From an uncultured Candidatus Poseidoniales archaeon (GTDB lineage: Archaea > Thermoplasmatota > Poseidoniia > Poseidoniales > Poseidoniaceae), in the NCBI GenBank assembly GCA_905182185.1, contig CAJJAP010000003.1, positions 1-64,000 on the forward strand: a DNA stretch of 64,000 bases, read 5' to 3'. Below are positions 27,348-35,719 of this stretch, piece by piece. Below the pieces are notes generated by a model. That model did no database searches. It was not told the DNA's origin and saw nothing but the letters and a program-made list of their open reading frames with translations. The translations under genes and the position numbers were made by a program. The number at the start of each line of letters is the position of its first letter. Within the stretch, counting starts at the first letter, position 1.

Positions 27348-28040
27348 TTATTCCCTGTTAAGGAATTTGGCCATCGGACCTTCAACTTCAATCTCTTGTT
27401 CTTCTTCAAGCCAAGATCTTTGAAGTAATTCACTTTCTTGCTTCTCTCTTTGCCTTCTTTCACTATCATCTGTGATACTTGATTGTTCAGCATCCTCGTC
27501 ATTACACAGATTTGACAATATAATCGCCTGATTTAATAGCGCTAGTGAACGTCTAAGTTGCGCTGTAACCTTTTTATTATTAGTAAAATGACCAATCCTT
27601 GTATAATCTTCATCATCATAGACCAAGTCTAATCCACCAAATAGAGTGTTAGTGGCCAAACGGACTCTCGCATCTTTCAATAAGACCCACTTCTTATCCG
27701 ATTGTAACCAAACAAAAACTTCAGCCTTACCCACCGGCACATCACTCATTAAAGGATGATTGAAATTTACTGAAAATGGGATATTCTTATCTCTTTTAAT
27801 GACTAATCTGATAGGTACAGTAATAGCAAAAAATAGCAACACGGGCAACGCGATATTGGCTAATTCCAAAGGTCTTGAAATCATAAATAATGAGCATAAT
27901 ATCAGAGTTACAAATATTGCCAAATTTGGCATTTTTGAATTGTCCGAATGTAATTCTTTGGCCACCATCGTTTCAAAGTAAACTTTAGTTGTTGATGGCG
28001 GGTCGTCAAATGAATTAGAAGCCATCAAACTAACCATCAT
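27348..28040 (-). CDS. Hypothetical two-helix membrane protein with cytoplasmic domain
   Basis: 230 residues. Two adjacent helices (LAIFVTLILCSLFMI; IALPVLLFFAITVPIRLVI) near residues 40-85 are followed by a soluble domain (GKAEVFVWLQSDKKWVLLK, LNQAIILSNL) and a charged tail ending GPMAKFLNRE. No family recognised. Internal ATGs at 28025 and later are alternative starts. Shares a strand with the four-helix gene downstream. Confidence 0.65.
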   Translation of the reverse strand: MMVSLMASNSFDDPPSTTKVYFETMVAKELHSDNSKMPNLAIFVTLILCSLFMISRPLELANIALPVLLFFAITVPIRLVIKRDKNIPFSVNFNHPLMSDVPVGKAEVFVWLQSDKKWVLLKDARVRLATNTLFGGLDLVYDDEDYTRIGHFTNNKKVTAQLRRSLALLNQAIILSNLCNDEDAEQSSITDDSERRQREKQESELLQRSWLEEEQEIEVEGPMAKFLNRE

Positions 28041-28172
28041 CCGATTCCATTTGAAGGTTATGAGTAAAAATCAATTTATGCGAAATTATTGGTGGCGATT
28101 ACCATTGATATCAAAGAACTTCATTGTAGCACCTGTTTTGTCCGCACCCTTCAATAACGGTAAGTGCGAGTT

Positions 28173-28187
28173 CACCCCTACGGGGTG
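28173..28187 (+). promoter_or_regulatory. GC-rich hairpin before the DUF835 gene start
   Basis: CACCCC-TAC-GGGGTG forms a six-pair, three-base-loop hairpin that ends seven bases before the ATG at 28195. In an AT-rich genome this stands out, and it could influence translation of the DUF835 gene or mark a site in its leader. Chance cannot be excluded. Confidence 0.35.
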
Positions 28188-28194
28188 TGTTAAA

Positions 28195-30249
28195 ATGGTC
28201 GAATTAGCGCAGGGAGAAGTTGTTGAATCTCGCCGTGGCGGTGCTGACATATTGGCTCGACTAACCAATGACATGGCTAGACTCGGCCGTTCAGGACACA
28301 TGCGAATTGAACGACGAGTCAAAGGAATAATGCCCAGAGTCAGCCAAATTGTTCTAAGAGAAGGAAGACCAATCTTAGCCCTGCATGAATCAGATAAACT
28401 ACTTACTGGCCTAGAAGCACTACTTGAAATTGAAAGTGATTGTTCGGCACTAGATGCTACAATTTCACTTCATGTACAAGAGATAGAAGATGTTGATGTT
28501 ATCGCTAAATTATTCCCAGCAGCATATCTGGACCTCGCGGCGGAGAATATTTCTAACCATCGACAAGGAGAAGGGGAGTGGTGGACAAAGTCACGTACTT
28601 TGAAATCAACATGGAAGCGTGAAGAAAGACTTCCAGAATTAGAACCTTCAGTTGAAACACCAGAATTTATCCGGCAAAAAAGCAAGGCAATGCTTGAACG
28701 ACATAGCGGCATTGTAGAGATGTTAAGCCCTGGCCAAACTCTGATCTACGATAGTGAAGACCCGGCAAAGTTATTCCAATTAGTGAGTAATTTAGCAACT
28801 CATGGTAGACCAATTCTTGTCATCTCTCGTTACGAAGTAGAACAATTGAATGTCAATTTTGATTTACCGATTGAATCGTGTTCATGGCTAAGCAATGTAG
28901 AAACTGATAATTCACTCGACCCGTCTTTGGAAAGCATTAAAATGAAAATTGATGCTTTTTTGTGGGCCAACTCGAGAGCCGTGGTTGCTTTTGAAGGTTT
29001 AGAATATCTAGCCGGGATCCATGGTGATGACCGAATGATTGGAATGATCCGAGATATTTGCGATGGAGTTAAATTGGAAGATCACTTATTAATTTCCACT
29101 GCCGATTTAACTGCATTTAATCTATCAAAGAGGCAATTATTAACCCGTGAATTGGATGAATTAAAATCTGAAACTCTAGATCATTGGCTACTAGAAGATG
29201 ATTTATTACTCGACCATCCGATTTGCGCGACTCCTGACGAAGACGAAACTCGATGGGTCGAAACTCAATTGAAAAGAGCATTAGGCGATAATTTACAATC
29301 TCCGGCAAGTTCTGTAGATGCTATGCATGGAATGTCTGGTGGCGAAGAGTCATTGGACCCTCTGGAGATTAGCAATGCCACGGGAAACCTATCTGCAATG
29401 ATGCAAGAATGGGCTGAAGATTCAGAACTTGTTTCATCATTAGAAATTGAAAACTCCCAACCCATAACCTCTCCTAATGAACAAGGACCAAGCGATGATT
29501 GGACACCAACATTCCACGGCAGCGAAACTACTGAGATGAAACAATCAAAATCAAGACAGGTACAACAAATCCATCCACAACACAATCTTGATGAAGATAA
29601 TGTTGATTCTTCCTTGAATCCTGCAGTTGAGCAACCGACAGTTCAAAGACAAAATTCGTCGAAATCAACTGGCCCGAGAAAGGCCACTATTGTAAAGAGA
29701 GCCAAGAAGAGCATCAATCTCCCACCTATCACCACTAGAAAGAATACAATGCAAGCAAATGCTGCAATTCAAGTCGCTAGAAATTCTCCAGACCTTCCAC
29801 AACTGAAAATTATTGCACAACCTGAAAAGCACCTATCTCGTTCAATAAAGGAACGTGACATCATCCAAAGAAAAGCACTTGATGACACATTCCAAACAAT
29901 CTCTCACCAGCAAGATTTACAACTTCAACAAGCATCTGTTCAATCTGCTGCTAAGCGTATTACAACTCTACCACCAACTAGCGGGGGTCCGAATGTATTG
30001 GACGTAATAGCCGACATCAGGCCAATAGGTACCGAGACAAAACTAACCCCTTCTATGGCTTTAGATTCAATTAATCCTATGAGACAAAATGAGGACGATA
30101 TGAGAGAATCTGCAAGACGCTCTCAATCAGCTAAAACGATCGAAGTTGTTGTTGAAGAATGGAAAGCATCGAGTTCAAAAAGAATACTCAACAGTAGCAC
30201 CCTATATGACAAAGAAGGGAATGCCATTGAACGATACGGAGGCCAGTGA
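28195..30249 (+). CDS. DUF835-containing protein
   Basis: 684 residues from ATG 28195 (the frame reaches 28051 but lacks conserved features there). N-terminal part: SGHMRIERRVKGIMPRVSQ and LALHESDKLLTGLEALLEIE, a region often found with DUF835. Middle: VISRYEVEQL, then AVVAFEGLEYLAGIHGDDR, DICDGVKLEDHLLIS and LTRELDEL, the DUF835 pattern, an archaeal domain that resembles a degraded P-loop fold. C-terminal 280 residues are disordered and Gln/Ser-rich with basic patches (RKATIVKRAKKSI). Overlaps the next gene by four bases (GTGA), so the two are translated together. Confidence 0.75.
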   Translation: MVELAQGEVVESRRGGADILARLTNDMARLGRSGHMRIERRVKGIMPRVSQIVLREGRPILALHESDKLLTGLEALLEIESDCSALDATISLHVQEIEDVDVIAKLFPAAYLDLAAENISNHRQGEGEWWTKSRTLKSTWKREERLPELEPSVETPEFIRQKSKAMLERHSGIVEMLSPGQTLIYDSEDPAKLFQLVSNLATHGRPILVISRYEVEQLNVNFDLPIESCSWLSNVETDNSLDPSLESIKMKIDAFLWANSRAVVAFEGLEYLAGIHGDDRMIGMIRDICDGVKLEDHLLISTADLTAFNLSKRQLLTRELDELKSETLDHWLLEDDLLLDHPICATPDEDETRWVETQLKRALGDNLQSPASSVDAMHGMSGGEESLDPLEISNATGNLSAMMQEWAEDSELVSSLEIENSQPITSPNEQGPSDDWTPTFHGSETTEMKQSKSRQVQQIHPQHNLDEDNVDSSLNPAVEQPTVQRQNSSKSTGPRKATIVKRAKKSINLPPITTRKNTMQANAAIQVARNSPDLPQLKIIAQPEKHLSRSIKERDIIQRKALDDTFQTISHQQDLQLQQASVQSAAKRITTLPPTSGGPNVLDVIADIRPIGTETKLTPSMALDSINPMRQNEDDMRESARRSQSAKTIEVVVEEWKASSSKRILNSSTLYDKEGNAIERYGGQ

Positions 30250-32384
30250 GTATGATTGGCAAGAAAGAACGTCTTGACCTTGCAATACAGAAGGCCAAAA
30301 AACAATTAATTCAAAATGGTGTTGACAGCCTACAGTTCCCACAGGAAAAAACGGTCAAACAAGAAAAAACGAGTTTACCGCTATCAAGAATGAATCGTTT
30401 GCTTGGAAAATCGACAGTTGCTGATACTCGGCATAGTAGCATTTTACAACGCACCGGTGTGGCACAAAGACCAACCTTTGATTTGATCGCTGATTCAAAT
30501 CTAGGAACTGAAAGTAGAGGCCACACACCGGTTATCAATCTACAAAACGACGGTGATGATTTTGCTAGCATTGCTGCAAGGCGAATTAAATCCTTAAGAG
30601 AAGTTAGCCTATTGAAGTCGGAACAAATGGCACTCGATATTGATACAGAAAGTCAATATGTTGGGATAGAAAGTGATTCACGGCCAATTTGGCTAAGCGT
30701 CTTAGATGGGCAGAGGGGAAGAGTCACTAATGCACTGCCTGATGAACTAGCACCGCCCAATGAAGATTCAATACACCATCATAGCCGCTCATTACAAGTT
30801 AAAGCCGCATGGCCTAAACCACTACGAATCGACACTCAACGCACATTCAAACAATGGTTTGTATGCTCTGAAAACTCTCACGCTAGTAGAGCATGTGAAT
30901 CAATAGTAGATTCCCCAGCAACTAGCCTCAACCCCCTACTCATCATCGGTAAAAATGGAACCGGTCGCTCACATCTAATTCACGCAACTGCGCAAGGCGT
31001 AGCAAGAAGAATGGAGGGGTTGGTATTCCTGCTCAGTGCTGTTGATTTGATAGGGATGGAAACACTTCCCAAGGATTGGCAAGAAGCACTAGTTGGAGCA
31101 AGTCTATTGGCAATTGATGATGCCCATATGATTGCAAATGATGCTGCTTTGGCTAATCAAATTGGAATAATGATAGACCATGCAATAAACTTAGGAGTAC
31201 ATGTAATCCTAACCAGTGTAGAATCTCCAGATGAATGGCCTTCTTCCCGTCTTTGGGACATTTGCCGCAATTCTGCTCAAACCCAGATACAGATTCCAAC
31301 TGCCACAAACCTAGTAATGTTTACAAGAAGATTAGCTGGTTCAAGAAACTTAATGCTGGATGATGGACAGATGACTGCCATTGTCACTTTCAACCAAATC
31401 GGTTGGAGAAGTACTATTGCGAATTTTGACAAGGTCGCTCTTGCTATTGAGTCCGGAGATGATATAATCGATGGAGAGGATGTCATTCGCACACTGCGGG
31501 ATGAAGTAAGGCCGCAATTTGTAGATCAAGATGAAATCGTCCACCATAACGTAGATGATATTGCGACACGATTGATTTCTAATGCAGTCGATACGGTCTA
31601 TTCTGTTCACGACATTGGGGGAATCGACTTAGTTCGCAATATTCCTGAACTGGGAGAAGATGATTACCAGCCTCCACAATGGGATGCCAATGAAATGTCG
31701 TTGGAGGGTGAAGAAATGCTTGAAAAGTTCGTCCATAAAACCCTTGAGGAATTAACTCCTGAAGCACCTTCAGTTTTGAGCGTTCATGAAAATGAGCAGC
31801 ATTTGATTACACGACCTAATCGCATTGAAGAGCAAGATTATGGTCGGGCTGCAGATATCTTAACCGAATTAGATGACAAAATTGATTCAAAAATAAAAGA
31901 TGCTGAATTGGATGTATTCAATAATTCAATACTTCTTAGTGACCTTGAGGATAAAATGATAGAATTATCACAGAAAGCGGGTAGTGCAGATATTGATGAA
32001 TTAATCGCCATTGCGGATGAATTACGCCATCTTGAAGAGAAATTGGTTGCTATCGATCCAACTAGAGATGAACTTCCACCGTTTGAAGAAGACGATAAGC
32101 CTCGACGAATCGCTAAGAGAAGAAAAGGTAAATCAAAGAGAAAGGTTACTCGCCGCACCCCAAAAACAGTTGTTACAAAGAATACTGATAGTTATGAGGC
32201 ATCATTGGATAGTTTTGAACCTGAAGGAGAATGGAATATTCAGGCAGAAGACATCGATATGATCGATTTGCTAGATGATAGTACACCAGATAATAAGGAA
32301 GTAAAACAACCTGTTGAGGAAAAAATAGTTAGGGCAATAAAAACTCCAAAAAGAACCACTCCGATAAACAGGACCAAGAATTGA
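30246..32384 (+). CDS. DnaA/Hda-like AAA+ protein
   Basis: 712 residues. Residues about 200-400 match the DnaA AAA+ layout: TFKQWFV then N..A..A, NPLLIIGKNGTGRSHLIHA (Walker A region; Arg 241 replaces the usual Lys), SLLAIDDAHMI (Walker B with DD), VHVILTSVESPDEWP (sensor 1 region with Ser/Thr), and a helical lid with QIGWRSTIANFDKVA. No DnaA domain IV is seen. The N-terminal 200 residues are charged and partly disordered; the C-terminal 300 are acidic, coiled-coil-like and end with basic clusters (KRRKGKSKRKVTRR). Start GTG 30246, or ATG 30252, overlapping the DUF835 gene. Function unknown; DNA- or replication-linked regulation is inferred. Confidence 0.75.
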   Translation: MSMIGKKERLDLAIQKAKKQLIQNGVDSLQFPQEKTVKQEKTSLPLSRMNRLLGKSTVADTRHSSILQRTGVAQRPTFDLIADSNLGTESRGHTPVINLQNDGDDFASIAARRIKSLREVSLLKSEQMALDIDTESQYVGIESDSRPIWLSVLDGQRGRVTNALPDELAPPNEDSIHHHSRSLQVKAAWPKPLRIDTQRTFKQWFVCSENSHASRACESIVDSPATSLNPLLIIGKNGTGRSHLIHATAQGVARRMEGLVFLLSAVDLIGMETLPKDWQEALVGASLLAIDDAHMIANDAALANQIGIMIDHAINLGVHVILTSVESPDEWPSSRLWDICRNSAQTQIQIPTATNLVMFTRRLAGSRNLMLDDGQMTAIVTFNQIGWRSTIANFDKVALAIESGDDIIDGEDVIRTLRDEVRPQFVDQDEIVHHNVDDIATRLISNAVDTVYSVHDIGGIDLVRNIPELGEDDYQPPQWDANEMSLEGEEMLEKFVHKTLEELTPEAPSVLSVHENEQHLITRPNRIEEQDYGRAADILTELDDKIDSKIKDAELDVFNNSILLSDLEDKMIELSQKAGSADIDELIAIADELRHLEEKLVAIDPTRDELPPFEEDDKPRRIAKRRKGKSKRKVTRRTPKTVVTKNTDSYEASLDSFEPEGEWNIQAEDIDMIDLLDDSTPDNKEVKQPVEEKIVRAIKTPKRTTPINRTKN

Positions 32385-32424
32385 ATCTTGCCCCACCAGT
32401 GACCCTCATTTCAGGTGAAGAAGA

Positions 32425-32889
32425 ATGAAGCCATGGTGGATGGACGGAGTTCCGTTCAAGTGTCAAGCGAATTGCGGCAGATGCTGTGATGAACCGGGTG
32501 GAATTGTCTATTTATCTGAAAAAGATGCACTGAGAATCTCTGAACATCATGGGATGGATGTGGAAAGTTGGTTGGAAAGAGATTGTGAACAAACAATTGA
32601 TGGCCGCTACATTCTAAAAAGCAGAGTTGAAGACGAAATCTGTATTAATTTGGACGAAAACAAACAATGCACTATCTACAAAGTAAGGCCACAACAATGT
32701 GCAGCATTCCCTTGGTGGGGTGAAAACCTTGCCACTGAAAGGTCATGGAATCGCGTGGTTGCAGAATGTCCTGGGCTTACTGCTGAAGATGTAATCTTGG
32801 TCGATGGTAATAGCATTAGAATACAAATTTTTTCTGATAGAGACTCTAGTAAAGGTTTTCGCGAGTGGCCGGTGAAGAATAAAAAATAA
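32425..32889 (+). CDS. YkgJ-family CxxxCxxCC cluster protein
   Basis: 154 residues. FKCQANCGRCCDEPGG holds the CxxxCxxCC motif of the YkgJ family, followed by CTIYKVRPQQCAAFPWW with two more Cys, probably binding zinc or an Fe-S cluster. The precise role of this family is unknown. The ATG is preceded by AGGTGAAGAAGA, a ribosome site. It follows the DnaA-like gene by 40 bases and may belong to that transcript. Confidence 0.8.
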   Translation: MKPWWMDGVPFKCQANCGRCCDEPGGIVYLSEKDALRISEHHGMDVESWLERDCEQTIDGRYILKSRVEDEICINLDENKQCTIYKVRPQQCAAFPWWGENLATERSWNRVVAECPGLTAEDVILVDGNSIRIQIFSDRDSSKGFREWPVKNKK

Positions 32890-32965
32890 AATAACAATGT
32901 TGGTCAAACACATTTAGTGTGTTATCAACACCGTACTTTTGAAAGTATTCAAATTAGGACCGTCC

Positions 32966-32972
32966 TTATATG
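32966..32972 (+). promoter_or_regulatory. TATA box of citrate synthase
   Basis: TTATATG, centred near 32969, is about 38 bases before the GTG start at 33007, giving a predicted leader of about 12 bases. Confidence 0.4.
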
Positions 32973-33006
32973 AGTGCGGCTTTCCCATTGCAATTGAGGG
33001 ATATTA

Positions 33007-34173
33007 GTGAGCGACGAAGAAGTTCTTTTGGAAGTGACTAATGGCCATCTAAACACAGGATTACGTGGTGTCCCAGTAGGGACCTGCCGTACATCATTTG
33101 TAACCCCTAATGAAGGAGTTCATTATTGCGGATATCCTATCAAGGAATTAACTAATTTTTCTCCAGAAGACATTGTTTATCTATTATTCAATAAAGAATT
33201 GCCTAACCCTCAACAATCTGCAGAAATTCGCGCAGACTTATCAAAGAGAGGAGAAATACCTGGAGATTTAGTAGCAGTTTTTAGAACCCTACCAAAGCAT
33301 GGACACCCGATGGACTGGCTCAGTGTAGCGATCCACACAATAGGTATGTGGGAGACCACTGGTGATTGGAAAGAGGATGCAATGAATCTAATTGCTCGCA
33401 TGCCTCGCATCATGGGACTAATGTATAGGGTCAGAGAAGGCCGAGATCAAAATATTCCTGCTGATGATACATCAATGAATATGGTTCAAAGATTTGTTTC
33501 AACGTTAGACCTAGATGGAATTGACAATGACATCATGGAGCGAGTAATTGCAACATACCTAGTTTTGCATATGGACCATGGTGGCGGAAACCTCTCAACA
33601 TTTACCGGCAAGGCAATCGCATCTAGTAAAGCAACAGTGTATTCGGCTTTGGCTGGAGCAATGAATGCCCTAAGTGGCCCATTACATGGGCGGGCAAATC
33701 AATCATGTCTCGAGTTTGTACTCAAGATTGGTACGAGTGACCCGATAAAAGTTGAGAATTTCGTACGCGGAGAATTGGCTGAAAAGCGACCAATATTCGG
33801 TTTCGGTCATGCCGTCCTTCGTAGCGAAGACCCAAGGGCTACTGCTCAATTTGCTCTCGGAGAAGAAATCTGCCCAGATGATGAGAATTTCAAAATCATT
33901 CGCACCCTAAGGGAAGTTGCACCTAGAGTTCTTGCTGAAAATCCAAAGATTAGTAATCCAAATGCAAATGTTGACATCGCAAGTGGAGCTTTACTTCACT
34001 ATATTGGTCTTGAGGACCCAACCTACTACACCACCTTCTTCGGCTGGGCTCGTGTAATGGGAATTGGAGCACAAATTGTAGATGAGCGCACTGTATTCCG
34101 CAATGGCAAAGGTACTCCACTTTACCGTCCTAAGTATTATGCTGAGCAACAAACATTGCGTCACGTTGAGTGA
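33007..34173 (+). CDS. gltA: Citrate synthase
   Basis: Condenses oxaloacetate and acetyl-CoA into citrate. Catalytic residues are seen in GPLHGRANQ (His), FGFGHAVLR (His and Arg) and NANVDIASG (Asp). 388 residues, the size of archaeal and short bacterial forms. GTG start at 33007, preceded by GAGGGATATTA. A methylcitrate synthase activity is possible but there are no propionate genes nearby. Confidence 0.93.
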   Translation: MSDEEVLLEVTNGHLNTGLRGVPVGTCRTSFVTPNEGVHYCGYPIKELTNFSPEDIVYLLFNKELPNPQQSAEIRADLSKRGEIPGDLVAVFRTLPKHGHPMDWLSVAIHTIGMWETTGDWKEDAMNLIARMPRIMGLMYRVREGRDQNIPADDTSMNMVQRFVSTLDLDGIDNDIMERVIATYLVLHMDHGGGNLSTFTGKAIASSKATVYSALAGAMNALSGPLHGRANQSCLEFVLKIGTSDPIKVENFVRGELAEKRPIFGFGHAVLRSEDPRATAQFALGEEICPDDENFKIIRTLREVAPRVLAENPKISNPNANVDIASGALLHYIGLEDPTYYTTFFGWARVMGIGAQIVDERTVFRNGKGTPLYRPKYYAEQQTLRHVE

Positions 34174-35403
34174 TTACTGTCCAATTACAGGACGAGATGT
34201 TTTTCCAGAACCTCTGTGACCGATTAACCGTGGTGCTTGCCATGGTGGCGAAGAACCACTTGCATCTTGTAACAGTTCATCTACAGTTTTTTGCCAATTC
34301 CAAGTTTCTTTCCACATTGAAACTAAATCTTTTCTTCTTGCATCATCACAATTTGCCCAAGTAGGAACTTCAAGTTTGAGTTGTTTCAAGATTTCTAGAT
34401 GATTTTCTTCTGTTGCAGAATCTAATAATGATTGTTGTTGCTTATCCAATGGTTGAGTACCTGGATTTGCCCAACGCGCGTGTCCTGTAGGCAACCATGT
34501 TAATTCGGGATTGGCTTTATCGCTCAAACCGGTAAGTCCAGCCTTTAGTATCAAGTTCTCATTGACTGGTTTGGTCGGCCAAACATATGTTGGCATACCT
34601 TTGCGTAACCTGTTCAGAGTGCGTAAATTTTTACCCTTTAAACCAATAGTTTTGCCAAATGGTAACTTGTTGTGTGGAGGAACAAAATACTCTATAGCGC
34701 ATGGTAACATTGCACTACCCATTGCATTATGTTGTTTTATCAATGATGAAAATGGTGTTGAAAGATAGATTGGAAGGCTTTGAAGGCGTTGGGTTGTTTT
34801 ATTTCCATATGGCGCAATATAAGGGATTAAGGCTGCCCAAGGACGCTGAGTTTTGGCTAATTGAGAACTTTTCTTCATACCTTTGTGAAAGGCGTAATAG
34901 ATCATGTTTTGATGTGGAACATTAAATTCATCGAGGATTTTATCTGCCATTATGATAATATCAGCAACATGCTGATCATGTTTCTTTCGTGAAAAAAATC
35001 CTCCCCCCATCGGCGCATTGGGATGAGGCCGCTTTATCTCAATACATCCCATTTTACCCTTTTCAACCCAATTTTCACGGATGACTGAATCCTCCAGCAT
35101 CCCTCTAAAAGAGACAAAACCTTCCGCTTCTAAATCTGCTAAAGTCCATGCTTCAACCCACTTACTCCGACCCTGTAAGCGACTGGGTGAAATAGATACA
35201 TCTCTATCGTGATGAACAATCAGTTGCTTATCTGCAGTCATCCTAATATCAAATTCGATACCGTCGAAAAAGTTAATTCCGTGGCGTAAACTGTTCAATG
35301 TATTTTCCGGTTCTTGGTAATACATCTTCGCGCCCCATGCTGTCCAAACGCTGCACCTTGAAAGTATATCTTCCGGTTTAGACAAAAGTATGAGATCCTG
35401 CAA
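34174..35403 (-). CDS. GDPD-like phosphodiesterase with displaced HRG motif
   Basis: 409 residues. The N-terminal half matches glycerophosphodiester phosphodiesterase: PENTLNSLRHG, DGIEFDIRMTADKQLIVHHDRD (metal-binding Glu50, Asp52 and catalytic-type His-Asp), and CIEIKRP. The first family motif (HRG, before PENT) is instead WG here, and an IGHRGSGK sequence appears at the extreme C-terminus (about residue 398). The middle part includes RKKHDQHVADIIIMADKIL. It probably acts on lipid head groups, but activity is uncertain because of the missing N-terminal His. Convergent with citrate synthase, stop next to stop. Confidence 0.7.
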   Translation of the reverse strand: MQDLILLSKPEDILSRCSVWTAWGAKMYYQEPENTLNSLRHGINFFDGIEFDIRMTADKQLIVHHDRDVSISPSRLQGRSKWVEAWTLADLEAEGFVSFRGMLEDSVIRENWVEKGKMGCIEIKRPHPNAPMGGGFFSRKKHDQHVADIIIMADKILDEFNVPHQNMIYYAFHKGMKKSSQLAKTQRPWAALIPYIAPYGNKTTQRLQSLPIYLSTPFSSLIKQHNAMGSAMLPCAIEYFVPPHNKLPFGKTIGLKGKNLRTLNRLRKGMPTYVWPTKPVNENLILKAGLTGLSDKANPELTWLPTGHARWANPGTQPLDKQQQSLLDSATEENHLEILKQLKLEVPTWANCDDARRKDLVSMWKETWNWQKTVDELLQDASGSSPPWQAPRLIGHRGSGKTSRPVIGQ

Positions 35404-35501
35404 ACAGTATTTTACTACATAGGCGAATCTAAAACACTGAGTAAGTCTGAAAAAAAGCCAATAGAAGTGAGGAAAAGAAAAAGGCCATTTTTGGATATGG
35501 A

Positions 35502-35627
35502 ATGTTTGATTGGGCCAAATCTGCTTTCGAAATTAGTATCGTATCCGCAATTCTACCTGCTTGGTTCGCCTATTTGTTTTTAGAAGGAATTAGAGTGGGA
35601 AGGAAGAAGATATTCAGAACCGCATAA
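35502..35627 (+). CDS. Small membrane protein (41 residues)
   Basis: An open frame too short for usual tracks: it starts MFDWAKSAFEISIVSAILP, has one membrane helix (about residues 10-28, including AWFAYLFL) and ends with a basic tail GRKKIFRTA. It sits in the gap between the phosphodiesterase and the PAP2 gene. The helix plus positive-inside tail makes it plausible, but no homologue is known to me. Confidence 0.4.
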   Translation: MFDWAKSAFEISIVSAILPAWFAYLFLEGIRVGRKKIFRTA

Positions 35628-35719
35628 CCCAATGAACCTCATTGATTAATGCCAAACTGCCAATTCCGCCCCCGTATACTGTGGCAACTTCTAAAGAGAG
35701 GTGGCATTGCCATACATCC

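Noticed and set aside
30246..32384. Calling this gene a true replication initiator DnaA
   Set aside because: No domain IV DNA-binding signature, altered Walker A, and the organism is archaeal. Only the AAA+ part resembles DnaA.
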